Source: Carpediemonas membranifera
Taxonomy: Eukaryota; Fornicata
Direction of reading: 5' to 3'
DNA length: 64,000 bases
Assembly: GCA_019828565.1 (NCBI GenBank)
Contig: JAHDYR010000025.1
Location: 744,001-808,000, forward strand
How positions within the stretch are numbered: the stretch's first letter is position 1; every line of letters begins with the position of its first letter. Below the pieces are notes generated by a model. It was not told the DNA's origin. It saw only the letters and a list, made by a program, of their open reading frames with translations, and did no database searches. The position numbers and the translations under genes were made by a program. Shown piece after piece: positions 19,195 through 30,390 of this stretch.

Positions 19195-20880
19195 ATGAGC
19201 AATGAAGGCAAGAAGACGCGAGAGGCGCTAATCACTGCCCATCGGCTCTCAATCACGGCTACGAGCAGCATCGCAGGCGACATCCCCTCGCTCATCGCCT
19301 GCGCGTACCAGCGCCACTTCGACGAGGAGATTCCGCTCAGATCTGGCGTGCTGTCCGCATTCAAGACGTTTATCCACAATCATACAACCACAGACGCGCC
19401 GCAAGATGGCCACGATCTCGAATCACTCCTCGCCATGCTCTCAGAGATCCCTCCTCTCGAGCCATCCGCTCAAGCCCTCCTCGACCGCGCCCGCTCGATC
19501 CTCACCAGCGGCCCCCCGCTGTCCATGAACGTCGAGCTCGCGGACGGCGAGGAGCTCCCGGTCGCCATGCACACGCTGAACCAGGGCGCGGTGTGGGCGT
19601 GTCTGGTGGGTGGCGGGGCCAACCCCGACCTCGAGGACAGGGTGCTGAACGAGGCTCGAGAGGAGCAGCCAGGTAAGACTAATATGCATGACAAGATCCG
19701 CAAGACCCTCCCGCCCGAGGCCAAATGCCTCTGGTTCCTCTGCCGCAAGTTCTTCTTCTCGCTGAACGTCGCCGAGAAGGACGGCGAGAGCTGTCAGTAC
19801 ACGGGAATAGGCAGTTGCTACCACCACCGCATGTACATGGGCCGACTCTTCATGTTCGACACTGCCAAGCACGCCGCCCTCACCAGGGCCAGGATGCCCA
19901 GGGCCCTCGAGGTCTACAGCGACAGGTACACCCACATCGCCAGTACGCCCAAGGGCCTGTGGGGCTGGGGGGAGAACTATTATGGTCAGCTGGGGTTCCA
20001 GTCATCTGGGTTCGTCGACCCGACCCGCCTCACCTTCCCCGCCTGCCCCAAGGTCGCCGAGCTCGAGGCCAGCCTGCCCGCCTGGGAGAAGCACAGGGTA
20101 GTGACTGATGTGATAATCATGGGATCTATGACGACAGAGGACAATCGGACGTTTATTCTCACCCCAGTCGGCACTGTCATGGCGGGCGACAATGCAAGCT
20201 GGTATACAGGCCGTGTTGCAGATGACAATGATTACCTCTTCCATTCAGTAGGAGTACCCTCCGGCTTTGTCCCAGAGCATATCATGCACGACCGGAAAGG
20301 CACTGTCATTCTCTCAATGGGCGATCGGCAGGTGATCAGTGGAAACAAGATGCATGGCCAGCTGGGGCTCGGGCACGAGAATGATATGGCTGGCTTCGAG
20401 GAGCTTCCTTTCAGAGTCGACCGGATCATGCCATCTCATTCCTTCCATGTCTTCCTCAGCAGCCGTCAGCTGCTGTTCGCCGGGCAAGTCCTCTCTCATA
20501 TCGTCCAGTCTGGCCTGTTGCCAGGATACAGAGAGGGCGACAGGTGCCTCACAGCCACCCCGCTCCGCTTCCTTGCGAGGGTCAAGGGGTTCTTTTGTGA
20601 CCAGTTGACTCTCGTCTGGGTCAATGAGGGCAGCACTCATCTGTGTGATTACGACAAGCAGTGCTCTGTGCCCTTTGAGGCGACAGCACTTGGCAGAAGA
20701 ATGTCAGGTGGCCAGTGTGTCCATTCGTTCCGCGACCCCACCGACCAGTGGTTCAAAGTGGGCAGAGTGTCAGATGGGGTGGCTGAGCTGGTCGCGTGTG
20801 TGCCGCCATCTTCTCGAGAAGAGCGTGAGATTACCCCAGTCGACGTCGACCCGTGGACCCCGGCCGAGACGGGCATCTGA
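19195..20880 (+). CDS. RCC1-like repeat protein, copy A
   Basis: A 561-residue protein with RCC1-type beta-propeller motifs: GLWGWGENYYGQLGFQ, then SGNKMHGQLGLGHEN with a following FLSSRQLLFAG blade. The N-terminal ~180 residues are helical, with a conserved segment SMNVELADGEELPV. It is a member of a multicopy family; the second copy is at 31255-32903 and a scrambled third at 51893-52555. The block 19957-20381 is identical base for base to 31995-32419, while the ends diverge, which suggests recent gene conversion. No signal peptide or membrane segment is present. Whether it acts as a Ran exchange factor is doubtful, because the repeats are few and degenerate. The ATG at 19195 matches the start region of copy C. 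Confidence 0.85.
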   Translation: MSNEGKKTREALITAHRLSITATSSIAGDIPSLIACAYQRHFDEEIPLRSGVLSAFKTFIHNHTTTDAPQDGHDLESLLAMLSEIPPLEPSAQALLDRARSILTSGPPLSMNVELADGEELPVAMHTLNQGAVWACLVGGGANPDLEDRVLNEAREEQPGKTNMHDKIRKTLPPEAKCLWFLCRKFFFSLNVAEKDGESCQYTGIGSCYHHRMYMGRLFMFDTAKHAALTRARMPRALEVYSDRYTHIASTPKGLWGWGENYYGQLGFQSSGFVDPTRLTFPACPKVAELEASLPAWEKHRVVTDVIIMGSMTTEDNRTFILTPVGTVMAGDNASWYTGRVADDNDYLFHSVGVPSGFVPEHIMHDRKGTVILSMGDRQVISGNKMHGQLGLGHENDMAGFEELPFRVDRIMPSHSFHVFLSSRQLLFAGQVLSHIVQSGLLPGYREGDRCLTATPLRFLARVKGFFCDQLTLVWVNEGSTHLCDYDKQCSVPFEATALGRRMSGGQCVHSFRDPTDQWFKVGRVSDGVAELVACVPPSSREEREITPVDVDPWTPAETGI

Positions 20881-20982
20881 ATGAGCCTTCAGACGCTGGA
20901 GCGCCTGAAGCGTGGTTGGCATAAAAGAACTCATCAAACCCAGTTTGCTTTATAGCTGACGCGTGCATGCAGGAAGAGTCAC

Positions 20983-23629
20983 TCACACCACGTGGTTGAC
21001 AGGCACAATCTCGTCGGCCCGAAGCACGAAGAGGAGCTCGTCCATGCTGCCGTCATCCATCGCCATGGGCTCCCCGAACGTCGGCATGTCGACGTTCCAT
21101 TCCTCGCTGGTCACATCAAGTGAGGTGACGCATCAACGTCCACTGCACACCGGCCCAAGCTACACGGAGACCTTGGCGTGGAACTGCGGGTACCCGAACG
21201 GCAGGGGTACGGCCTGCACCGCCAGGTTCCTCATCAGCCCGGCGTGGCTCTGGATGGTATACCGCTCGTCGTCACCGCTACCCAGAACGAAGTCGGCGAT
21301 CGTCATGTCCCAGATGGCACCAAGCGCCTGCATGTCATACGTGGCGAGCGAAACTTGATCATTGACTCCAGAAATGCGGTCGGCCGACCAGGACCCGGTC
21401 GCGGACTGGGCCAGGGTGAAGCAGTCGGGCACGCCGCGCGAGAGCTGGTGGCCCCAGACGCGGCTGGTGTCGGGGTTGGTGCAGCAGGAGGCGTAGACCT
21501 CGCCGATGTCGTTGATGACGTTATTGGTCGTGCTCTCGTCCCACGTGTCGAACGAAGGCGGCTCGAACGTGCTGAGAATCTGGTCGATGTAGACCCTCAC
21601 CGCGATCCTCAGCGCGGCCGGCCACAACGCGTTCGCCGTCTCCAAATGCACCAGATTCAGCGCGGGTGTCACTTGCCCGGGGGATGGAATTGGCCACTTG
21701 GGCACGCCGTCAGCAGTCTCGGGCATGCCCAGTGGTGGCGGGGCGAGCATGTGTGCCGTGGGCACGTTGGTTGTCGTCGTCGTCGTCGTCGTCGGTTTCC
21801 AGACGGAGACCATGTGTGGGTCGAGCCACGAGCCTGGGCCGACGGTGCCCTTCCACGCCGAGGACAGCGAGTGGACACCGAGGGACGCGCTGACCGCGTG
21901 GGTGATCGCTTCGACGAGCACGATATCCGCGTCGGTCAGGCCGGGGATGCCGCGCGTCGCCTGACGCCACTTGGGGTTCTGCGGCCGCTGCTTCTCGGGC
22001 AGCCCCGCCACAGCAGCGGCAACGTCGGCGATGCGGTCGGCGATGCGCTCGCTGACGTCGCCGGCGTCGTGCTTGATGCGTGAGATGACGTATCCGAGGG
22101 TCACGGGCAGCAAGTCCCGCAGCCCGTTGGCCATGCCCGTGTCCGAGACGTAGTAGTCCGCGTTAAAGGCCGACCACGAGTACCACGTGCACCAGACGCC
22201 GCCGACGGGGCACACGGCGTCGGTCGGCAGCCCCCGCCGCTTGCCGGCCATCAGTTCGTCCAGCAGCGTGGTCTCTCTGCTGTGGCAGCTGGTCCCGGCG
22301 AGCTCGAGCCCGTGCAGGCTGAGCTGCGGGAAGAGCGGGTGCGAGGGCCGGGGCACCAGCAGCAGTGTCTGCTCGGCCGCGCGGGCGATCATGGCGCGGC
22401 GGGACCGCAGGGCGAGGGCGAGCGAGTAGACCGTACAGTCGACCCGCTGGCCCGCGAACGTCATGAGGGCGCGGGGCACGAGGCCTCGGGTGGCTGTGAT
22501 GCCCGCGCCGACGGTGCTGACGAGGGACGCCGAGAGCACGGCATACATCGACGCCAGGGGCGTGGGGTCGTACTCGGCCGAGACACGCAGCCTGTCGGCG
22601 GCCGCGGGGAACATGGGCAGCAGGACGGGCATGCCCTTGAGGGGGGAACATGTCGAGGCCCAGCACGCCTGCGACGACGTGGCCGAGCAGCTGGAGCGGC
22701 AGCGTTAGCAGCACGTATGCGAGGCAGATATAGCGCCAGGCGGGCTTGGAGTTGCCCGCAACGGGCTCGACGGTGTAGTAGGCGTGGAGCACGACGGACC
22801 GCACCACACGGGACACGCGGGGCAGCACGAGGCGCAGGACAAGCGCCAACGGTGCTGTGTAGCCCCATGGCACGAGCAAGGGCGCCGCGGAGGCCAGGGC
22901 GAGGGCTGGGGACGTGAGGGCGAAGGTGGCATGGCTCGAGAGGAAGAAGTAGCTGACTAGCGACAGCACGCCGGGGTCCACGGGGTAGCTGGTGATGAAG
23001 CAGACCGTGAGCAGCATAACGGGGTACTGCAGGCTCGTGTGCACCCAGGAAATGGCGGCCCGGAGCGTGGGGCTGAGGGGCGAGCGCAGGCGGAAGAGGG
23101 TGGGCTCCAGGAGAAGCCTAGCTGCGCAACACGTGGCTGCAGCGACCAGTGCGATGCCGAAGAGCACAGCGCGAACAATTGTGGACGCGATCCACGGCGT
23201 CAGCACGATTAGGGAGACGACCGACGCGACGACGAGGGTGAGCAGATGCATCATGGCGGCGTGAATCGCGACGATGACGCTCAGTGTTGTGTTGCGGCGT
23301 GCGTTCACCATCTCCTGCATGCTGAAGGTCCGTGGTTGGGCCTTGAGACCGATGGCATCGGAAATATCGTCGAGCGTCGGATGTGCAACATCCTGTGTGG
23401 TGTCGGATGAGCGATAGCGCCACAGCGGAGGAAGATAGTAGAATGCAAACGGGATGAGGCCCGATAAGATTGTAATCTGGGGGAAAATGAAGTACGACAG
23501 CGGAAACAGAGCAACGTGCAGCACCAGGGTGAGAAGCTGCAGAACTGAGCCCCGTTCGAAGCCAAATATGTATAGAAATGTGTCATACGCCCAAGAAAGG
23601 CCAGAAATGGCGAGTGCCGTCTTGAGCAT
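20983..23629 (-). CDS. Large multi-pass membrane protein with C-terminal ectodomain (apparent frameshift)
   Basis: Two overlapping frames form one product. From ATG 23629 the first gives about 330 residues with 8 or more hydrophobic helices. At a C6 run (22641-22646 on the plus strand as G6) the frame is lost; one additional C joins it to the second frame, which continues for ~490 residues to 21160. That part includes ...GGVWCTWYSWSAFNADYY, a run of eight Thr encoded by a GTC microsatellite (21773-21793), and several Trp- and Cys-containing motifs of no known family. A probable last exon (20983-21106, coding for about 41 residues ending EIVPVNHVV) can be joined by a 57-nt intron at 21107-21163, but its splice sites fit the local consensus poorly. 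Function unknown; could be a receptor or glycan-modifying enzyme. Confidence 0.6.
21773..21793 (+). repeat. GTC x7 trinucleotide microsatellite (coding)
   Basis: Seven perfect GTC units inside the membrane-protein gene; read on the minus strand they encode most of an eight-threonine run. Confidence 0.9.
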
Positions 23630-23807
23630 TGTTCGGGTCTTGTGCTCGATCTATCGCCTGCCCGGCCGAGTCGGAGTTCGCCGGACCGGATGAATGGCAA
23701 GCCCTGGCCTCTATACGAAGGAATATCCACGCTTTCCGTGGCTATCCATCCGATGCGGCTCGAAGTCACGTTCTCATCCGAAAAAGCATTTACGTAAAAC
23801 GTACCGG

Positions 23808-26249
23808 TTACATAACTAGACAGATCATCAGAGCTACCGCCGCAGACGTGATGAACGACCCAAAGGCCTTATCCTCGTCCTGACTCGACTCGTCGTCGTC
23901 CGAATCATCATCGTCACCAAGGTTGACCTCCTCGCCGACATAAAGCGTCATCATATCATCAAATGTCCGCGAGACGAACTGGACGTAGACCACGTCCTGG
24001 CCAGACGTGTCGATCGTCACCGTCGCCTCGTCGCTGGCAGCGAACACGTCAAGGGACCATCCATCGAACGAGATGAGCGTGGGGACGTCGGAGAAGCTGT
24101 AGAGGATGTCAACTCGAGCCCATGAGAGCACCTGCGGGAAGAAGCTCGACTGGAGAGGGTCATGGGCGATCGGGAAGTTGAGCATCTCCTCGGCGGAGCA
24201 GTCGATCTTGTAAGTCACAGTGTCGCTGCCGCCGAACCCCGCGTGCGACTGTGTGCCAAGTGTGCCGGAAACAGCGGCCTGGTCGATAAACTCATGTCCG
24301 CAGCTTATGCCTGAATAGCCCGCCTCGCAGACGCATTTGGCGCCGTTCCACTCTCCGTGGTCGGTGTCGCATGCCTTCTTGAGGGCTCCAGTCAGACTTG
24401 AGTCGTCGTCCGGCGTGAGGGTCAGGTCACCATCGACTGGGCCGACTACTGAGAGCGCGTAGGACTGGGCCTCGGCCGGGATGAAGGCTCCCATGATGTG
24501 AACTATGACGGTCTCGCCCGCCTCTACATCGAACACGACCCGCTCGTTGTTGTTGACCCGATCTAGGCGATCAAAGAGCCCAGCACCGGACCCGACGTTG
24601 CCTCCGTACACGGTTTCGCTAGTCTCGACCACGAGGTCAAGGTCTTGGACAAGGGCGTATACTGCGTCTGCTGGGGCCGGCTGGTCCGTCCAGGAGAGGG
24701 TGATGCTGAGTCGGCCCGAGTCGGTCGTCTTCAGTGTGTAGCTGTGCCGACTCCCCTCCTCCAGGGCGCCGTGGTCGGATGTGTCTGATAGCCTAAGACC
24801 CGCCGTGAGTGTGGCGGGTCCGTCGACTCGGCCCCAGCCCACAGCGAAGTTCGGGGTGGCTGTGATGGTGGTGTAGGCGTCGTTGGTGTTCCATAGCACC
24901 CCTTCCATGTCCTGGGCCCCTCCGATAAGGAGAGAACGCATCAGTGCAGACGAGGGTGAGTCTACGCCGAGCTCTTCGAGCCTCTGCCGCATCAGCAGCG
25001 CGAGTCCAGTCACCGCAGGGGCGGCCATCGATGTACCAGCCATCCATTCAGTCCCACAGCCAGAGCCTGCCTCAGCCGACTGGACGACAAAGCCTGGGGC
25101 GACTATGTCAGGCTTGATGCGGCCCTCTATGGTCGGGCCCTGAGATGAGAAGTACGCGAGCGACCCCTCAGACCTGGATAAGTCCTTGGCAGTGTTACAG
25201 GCGCACAGGCCCTGCGCGCAGCAGATGTCCGTCCACTCTTCATATCCGGACGAAGCGGCACCCACCGCTATGCAGTTTTTGGCGAGTGCTGGGGGACCAA
25301 TAGAGTATCGGCCGATGGTGTCGCCGTCGTTGCCTGCACTGAATATGATGAGGAGGTCCTGGTTATCGTATGCTGCTTCGTCCACCTCTTTGGTGAACGA
25401 ATCATACCGGCGGGTGCTGTAATACTCAGACGACATGCCCCAGCTATTCGAAAACACTCGGGCGCCCTGCTCATAACCAAGGGGAAAGTACTGCTGGCTC
25501 ATGTCCGTCGGGATGGACAGTCCGCTGCCCGTGCTCGTCGAGAGGTCGACGAAAATGGCGCGGGACTTGGGTGCGATGCCGGGGCGGGTGAAGGCCTCGC
25601 CGTCGCCGGTGATCGTGCCCATGACATGGGTCCCGTGGCCGTTGTTGTCCTCATCGTTGCCTAGGCCCGTGTAGTAGTACTTAAAAGTGCGGTGGTCGTT
25701 CATGACGGAGTTGAACTCGACTTGGACGTCTGAGTCGGCAAAAGCGCAGTGTGCGACATCCACGCCGCTGTCGCCCATGGCAAAGAGCTGACCGCTGCCG
25801 TCAAGGCCCATGGAATCGAACGTGTCGCCGGCAATGATGTCGTCGATGAATATGTTGTGAAGGGCGACCTCATGCACGACCGCCACCGACTTGACAAAGG
25901 GCGGCATCGCGCCGAGAAGCGTTGCTGAGTCGACGAAGCAGCTGCTGACGTCAATTGCAGTGACGCGGTCGCCCTGGATAACCTCAACATTGCAGCACAT
26001 CGTCTCCAGCTTGTCGGCGAGGTCGGCGAGTTGAGTTCGAGAGGCGCCATCGGCGCGAATATGGATTACATCGTTGGGTTTGACTGCTTCTACATTGCTT
26101 GTGAGTGATTGGAGGATCGGATCGGTGTAGATCCCCTGGCCTGCGCTCATACGGTGTCTTGCAGCCGCACTCGTCGGACTTTCGCTTGTCACAAGAGATT
26201 CAGCACATACCACGGCGATAAGGCATAGGATAATCGCCTTTAAAAGCAT
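23808..26249 (-). CDS. Secreted subtilisin-like serine protease (S8), C-terminal anchor
   Basis: From ATG 26249 the product is 813 residues and begins with a signal peptide (LLKAIILCLIAVVCAES). The S8 catalytic triad is complete: Asp160 in MGDSGVD, His205 in NGHGTH, Ser407 in AGTSMAAP, with the oxyanion Asn308 in SAGND. After the catalytic domain are a beta-sandwich P-type domain, an EGF-like module (CVCEAGYSGISC) and an acidic stretch (DDDDSDDDESS) before a terminal hydrophobic helix, consistent with a GPI or membrane anchor. It would act at the surface or in the endolysosome, digesting prey protein. The 29 residues upstream of the chosen ATG would mask the signal peptide, which is why this start is favoured. 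Confidence 0.92.
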   Translation of the reverse strand: MLLKAIILCLIAVVCAESLVTSESPTSAAARHRMSAGQGIYTDPILQSLTSNVEAVKPNDVIHIRADGASRTQLADLADKLETMCCNVEVIQGDRVTAIDVSSCFVDSATLLGAMPPFVKSVAVVHEVALHNIFIDDIIAGDTFDSMGLDGSGQLFAMGDSGVDVAHCAFADSDVQVEFNSVMNDHRTFKYYYTGLGNDEDNNGHGTHVMGTITGDGEAFTRPGIAPKSRAIFVDLSTSTGSGLSIPTDMSQQYFPLGYEQGARVFSNSWGMSSEYYSTRRYDSFTKEVDEAAYDNQDLLIIFSAGNDGDTIGRYSIGPPALAKNCIAVGAASSGYEEWTDICCAQGLCACNTAKDLSRSEGSLAYFSSQGPTIEGRIKPDIVAPGFVVQSAEAGSGCGTEWMAGTSMAAPAVTGLALLMRQRLEELGVDSPSSALMRSLLIGGAQDMEGVLWNTNDAYTTITATPNFAVGWGRVDGPATLTAGLRLSDTSDHGALEEGSRHSYTLKTTDSGRLSITLSWTDQPAPADAVYALVQDLDLVVETSETVYGGNVGSGAGLFDRLDRVNNNERVVFDVEAGETVIVHIMGAFIPAEAQSYALSVVGPVDGDLTLTPDDDSSLTGALKKACDTDHGEWNGAKCVCEAGYSGISCGHEFIDQAAVSGTLGTQSHAGFGGSDTVTYKIDCSAEEMLNFPIAHDPLQSSFFPQVLSWARVDILYSFSDVPTLISFDGWSLDVFAASDEATVTIDTSGQDVVYVQFVSRTFDDMMTLYVGEEVNLGDDDDSDDDESSQDEDKAFGSFITSAAVALMICLVM

Positions 26250-26411
26250 TTCGTTGTGTATTACGAGCGTTGACCTCACATTCGTAGGATCGTCTCGCAC
26301 TGCTTTTTGTGAAGAATTTGGCGAATATCGGCCCAATTTTAGTGATTCAGTCGACCCAATCTCAAGAACGAGTGATATTTACAAAGTTCCCGAATATAAT
26401 CCCTACATATC

Positions 26412-27807
26412 TCAGAAGCCGGCGTAGATAAAAAGGTTTGTAAGCGTGGCAACAGCGATAATCTGTTCCGTCGGATGCCAACCCAGATGCAGCACCTTCC
26501 GGTCCGTGTCGACGTTTCCGATGAGCCCCTGCGCCCTGGTGCGGCCCTTCACAGTCCGCGGCGTCTTTGTGCCGCGCTTCCTGGTTGCCCGCTCACGGGA
26601 GGCCTCGATGCAAATGCCGCCCCGACCCATCCTATCGTAAATGTGGAAGTTGTTGTTGTAACTACCGGTCAGGACGTGCGAACCACTCGGGGAGACGGCG
26701 CACTCGAACTTGTCGAAGATGACGTCCTGCTCGAACAACTGGGGCAAGTGGGGCTTGAGGCTGTCGTGAATCGGGATTGTGTGCAGCGGCCGCGACTCCA
26801 TGGCGACGTCCCACACCTTGAGCGTGAGGAAGTCCCGGGCGAACATGTACTTGCCGTCCTTGGAGAAGTGCAAGTCGGAGATGGACGAGGCGATCTCCTG
26901 GTAGAAAGACTTGGGTGGCTGGCCGGCAGTGGACTCGTTGAAGCTCTTGGAGCCGAAGTCACAGAGGGCTGAGGCGCGCAGGTCGCAGAGGCGGATGACG
27001 CCCTTGGACGTGCCGTAAGCGAAGGTCGCGGCCTCTCCTGGGTGGCACTCGGCGGCAGTGATGACTTCAACCAGGTTGTCGAGGTTCGGGGGGCGGATGT
27101 CGATGACGTTAAAGGCGGTCTCGGGCCGTTCCGTGCCCCACATGTTGATGCGGAGGTCGTCGGCAGAGAGGAACGTCACGCCGTCGCTGCTGAGGGAGAG
27201 GCTGTTGATGTGGTAGGCGTGGGCGTTGTTGAACACACGCTTGGGGGTAGCGCTGATGACAGACTTGCTGCTGATCATGTGGGGGATCTGGACGGCGTGC
27301 GGGCCCGCGGCACGGCTGGTTGACATCGTGGCGACCTGCTTGGGCTTGCGCTCGTAGATCTTCCACAGCTTCACCGTCTTATCGTTCGTTGTGAGGAGGA
27401 ACTGGGCGCCGGGCTGGGGGTGGCACCATCTGATTTGGTTGATCTTCTCATCAATCTCGAGGCTTCGAAGATAGTCGAATTCTGTATAAGCATGACGGTG
27501 CTCGTGGGCGACATACCGGGCTCGTGGGACTGGAACTCCGTGTAGAAACGGTACTGGACGACACGACGGGAGGACTCAACAGCCTTGGCTCTTTTAAAGA
27601 GCACAACGCGGCCAGCACGGTCACCAGCGGCAAGGAAATCGCCTTCAGTGCTGAATTCGATCGAGGAGATAATGTCTTCTGTGTCATGGACCTGTTTCGG
27701 AAACAAACCTTCCTTCGTATCCTCAATCTGGGCGACGTCTCCGAAAACTTGACAGAACTGCGTGACACAAGAATGAAGATACTCACTTTCCACGACGTTT
27801 CGTCCAT
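26412..27807 (-). CDS. Protein phosphatase 2A regulatory subunit B (B55/PR55), three exons
   Basis: Exons are 27787-27807, 27517-27757 and 26412-27481, with introns of 29 nt (27758-27786, GTGAGT...TCACGCAG) and 35 nt (27482-27516, GTATGT...TTATACAG). Total coding length 1332 nt, 443 residues, in frame throughout. The first exon gives MDETSWK, joining to FCQVFGD, the N-terminus expected for B55. The second junction restores FQSHEPEFDYLRSLEIDEKI, a B55 hallmark. Further diagnostic blocks are HTYHINS-like HAYHINSLSLSSD, ADDLRINMW, ASALCDFGSKSF and TGSYNNNFHIYDR. It is a seven-bladed propeller that directs PP2A to substrates such as mitotic CDK targets. Both introns are required, since the frames differ on each side. 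Confidence 0.95.
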
Positions 27808-28047
27808 TGGAACTGGAAATTTCCTGCACTTCTCCAATGGTGAGATGGGCAGTTAACCTGCGAAAAACAAATTGTGCCAATCAGCGTGCGATAAGGGTAG
27901 ATGTGCGCCTCTAGTATGCCAATCCCGGTCATTGGTGGGTGTTTTTATTTTTCCTTGATTCTCTTGATTGGCGGCGATGTCAAACTCAATCTGTCCCATT
28001 TAATCTTGGTCGCAGATTTCGAAAGATTGAGAATATCGGCTCTAGAC
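27808..28047. other. Short intergenic interval
   Basis: 240 bp between the B55 start and the TMC-like stop; no gene seen. Confidence 0.5.
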
Positions 28048-30390
28048 CTAAATTTCTTCACCAGCAGCCTTCTTGAGCTGCGCTCGGAGCCTTACGATTG
28101 CCCGATCCTTCATTCTCATCTTACTCTCAAGCACAAAGATCGCTCGGCGGTTCTTGGTGAGGTTATGCGACAGGTGCTTCGACGAGACCTTCTCCTGGCG
28201 CCCAATCATCTGCCAAAGCGTGACTGCACCGACGAGTATCGGCCAGAGGAACACCCATTCGGTGAGGGCGTGGTACGCAGCGTTCAATATGGTCGACCTG
28301 GCCATCAAATCTTCAATAACAGATTTGAATGTGTCATCGGAATACTCGCCCGACACCAAAGGCCCGCAGTCGAGGGGTGGGCGCCAGCCCGAGGGCGGGG
28401 TGAACCAGATGAAGAAGATGGGCATGGCACAGAGGACGAAGGTGAGCACGTACCAGACGAAGAAGAAGGAGGACGTCTCCTCGGGTGACCACTTGACCGC
28501 CACACCGTCTGTAAAATACCGGATAAAAATAAAATCACCGATGATGCCGAAGAAAGAAAGGACTACGGAGGCACCCACGGCCCAGGGCGCGTAGGGCACG
28601 ACGATGAAGAACAGCGCCTCGATGTAGATAATGTCGATGGTCGAAACGGCGACATCAAACTCGCTTTTGTTCCAGTGAAACTTGGTGAACTTGGCTTTCG
28701 TCGCGAGATTAAAGGGGAATTTGAAGTTAAAGATGAATAATTGGAGGAAGAATCGCCCAATCTCGGGCAGGATGTTGAGGATTCGGGTGGTCACTGACTC
28801 GGTCACGAGGAGGAAGAAAAAGTTTGCTCCGAACTGGGTTTGAACACAGGTCACGTTGAGAAGTGAATCCAACTGGGCTACGATTGTATGTTGGACAAGC
28901 ATCTCGCCTTGAATGATCATAACGACGAGAATGGACAAGATCCTGGCCGCGTACAGTCTACTGATCAGTACCTTCAGCTTCGTCGCCGGAGTATAGTGCT
29001 CCTTCTCGGTCGCCCACAGAATGATTGTGGTTGTGACCACGTTTGCAGCTGACAGCATCAGCTCTACAAGGTTACCCGCAAGCATAACGAACCCAGACTG
29101 AAGAATGGAGAGGCTTCCGGAAAACAGGGCGATTGAGGAGAGTGTGTCGCCGATAAAGTCCTCATAAATGGACAGTACGATGACGATAATCCACTGAATA
29201 ACGAGGATGAACACGAGAAGACACCACACCGCGAACCTGGTCATGAAGATGCTCAACCGCTTCCACCTGTTCGACTGGACTCGGACGGCGTTCTCCTCGT
29301 GCAGTAGGATCAGAAGCGTCTCGGCGACGGCGGCCTGCTGGGCACTCACCTCCCGCTTGGTGCACTGGTTGAAGTCCCAGGCGGCGAGGGTGTGCAGGAC
29401 GAAGGGCGTCTGATCTTGCGTTTCTTTGACGATGGCCGCCTCTCGGGCGTCCGATTGCTGACGGATCATCTTTTGGCCGCTCGATAGGATGGTGAAGACG
29501 TAGAATAGGATCACGGGTGTTATATACAGCCATATATATTTGGAGTCAATCTTTCCATAAAGTGCCCAGGTTGGGACAAAACTATTCAGATCGATGAGTT
29601 CGTCAAATGACCCGTTGGTGATGATGTTGAGGATGCTGACAACGTAATACGGCAGGAACAGAATTGTGACGATGAGTTTGATGAAAAACATCCACCGCTG
29701 GAATCGGAAGAAGGCCGCTACCCCGCTCCCCTCTGCCCGCTCGACGTTAGCGCATAGCCGCTCCAATGGCTCGTGTCTGTTGACGTCTGTGGCCCAAGCC
29801 TGGGCCCTGGCGAGAAGGGAGACGCCCCGGGTATTGCCCATGACGATGAGCGCGTCGTCGTTCTCGTCCTCGGCGACAGCGCGGTTCTCGAGCATGCGGG
29901 CCAAGTTACTCTGCTCTTTGCGGCGTGCGTTCCCTTCGGCTTCGCGAATTTGGATCATTTCTGCGACAACATCGCCGTCTTCTTCGTCACCCGGGCCAAG
30001 CATGTTCTCCTTCAGCATATTCTGCATCTCATCGGCTACAAGTTTCAGATCGAAGTTGGTTCGCTCGAGATACTCGACATTCTTGGCTAATTCCTTCTTT
30101 TGGAGCTTCTCGGCGCGAAGCTTTGCTTTCAGCTCTTCAATCTTATCTCGGAGCTTCTTGTCGCGCGATTCAAATTCATATTCTACTGTATGTACACTAC
30201 TAAATGCTGTCATGGGGTTTCCTGTGAACTGCAGCGCCGCAGCGTCGATTACACTGTCATCGGACGAACTCTCGGTCGCATAGAGCTTATCGAGGAGTTC
30301 TCGCCGTAGATCTGGATCATCCTCGATCGTCTGGTTCTCTTGTGCTTCTTCTATAGCATATGGATCGTGAAATGTGATGTTATCGCTCAT
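28048..30390 (-). CDS. TMC-like (transmembrane channel-like) membrane protein
   Basis: A 780-residue protein from ATG 30390. The N-terminal ~200 residues are acidic with a coiled coil (KLRDKIEELKAKLRAEKLQK). About ten hydrophobic helices follow. The first is preceded by GSGVAAFFRFQRWMFFIKL, which matches the TMC family pattern GSGVASYFxFLRW, and the late segment FDVAVSTIDIIYIEALFF corresponds to the TMC stretch before the last helices. The C-terminal tail is basic and helical. TMC proteins belong to the anoctamin/OSCA superfamily and form mechanosensitive ion channels. A CIB-type EF-hand protein, the known TMC partner in animals, is encoded at 60132-60775. The family call is by motif; similarity to animal TMCs is distant. 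Confidence 0.7.
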   Translation of the reverse strand: MSDNITFHDPYAIEEAQENQTIEDDPDLRRELLDKLYATESSSDDSVIDAAALQFTGNPMTAFSSVHTVEYEFESRDKKLRDKIEELKAKLRAEKLQKKELAKNVEYLERTNFDLKLVADEMQNMLKENMLGPGDEEDGDVVAEMIQIREAEGNARRKEQSNLARMLENRAVAEDENDDALIVMGNTRGVSLLARAQAWATDVNRHEPLERLCANVERAEGSGVAAFFRFQRWMFFIKLIVTILFLPYYVVSILNIITNGSFDELIDLNSFVPTWALYGKIDSKYIWLYITPVILFYVFTILSSGQKMIRQQSDAREAAIVKETQDQTPFVLHTLAAWDFNQCTKREVSAQQAAVAETLLILLHEENAVRVQSNRWKRLSIFMTRFAVWCLLVFILVIQWIIVIVLSIYEDFIGDTLSSIALFSGSLSILQSGFVMLAGNLVELMLSAANVVTTTIILWATEKEHYTPATKLKVLISRLYAARILSILVVMIIQGEMLVQHTIVAQLDSLLNVTCVQTQFGANFFFLLVTESVTTRILNILPEIGRFFLQLFIFNFKFPFNLATKAKFTKFHWNKSEFDVAVSTIDIIYIEALFFIVVPYAPWAVGASVVLSFFGIIGDFIFIRYFTDGVAVKWSPEETSSFFFVWYVLTFVLCAMPIFFIWFTPPSGWRPPLDCGPLVSGEYSDDTFKSVIEDLMARSTILNAAYHALTEWVFLWPILVGAVTLWQMIGRQEKVSSKHLSHNLTKNRRAIFVLESKMRMKDRAIVRLRAQLKKAAGEEI

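Noticed and set aside
19441-19935. Long antisense frame opposite RCC1 copy A, repeated at copy B
   Set aside because: It is conserved only because the sense gene is duplicated; composition is that of a shadow of GC-rich codons.
27700-27720. 17-nt GTTTGT...ACAG segment in PP2A-B55 as an intron
   Set aside because: Removing it would break the reading frame, and 17 nt is below any plausible length.
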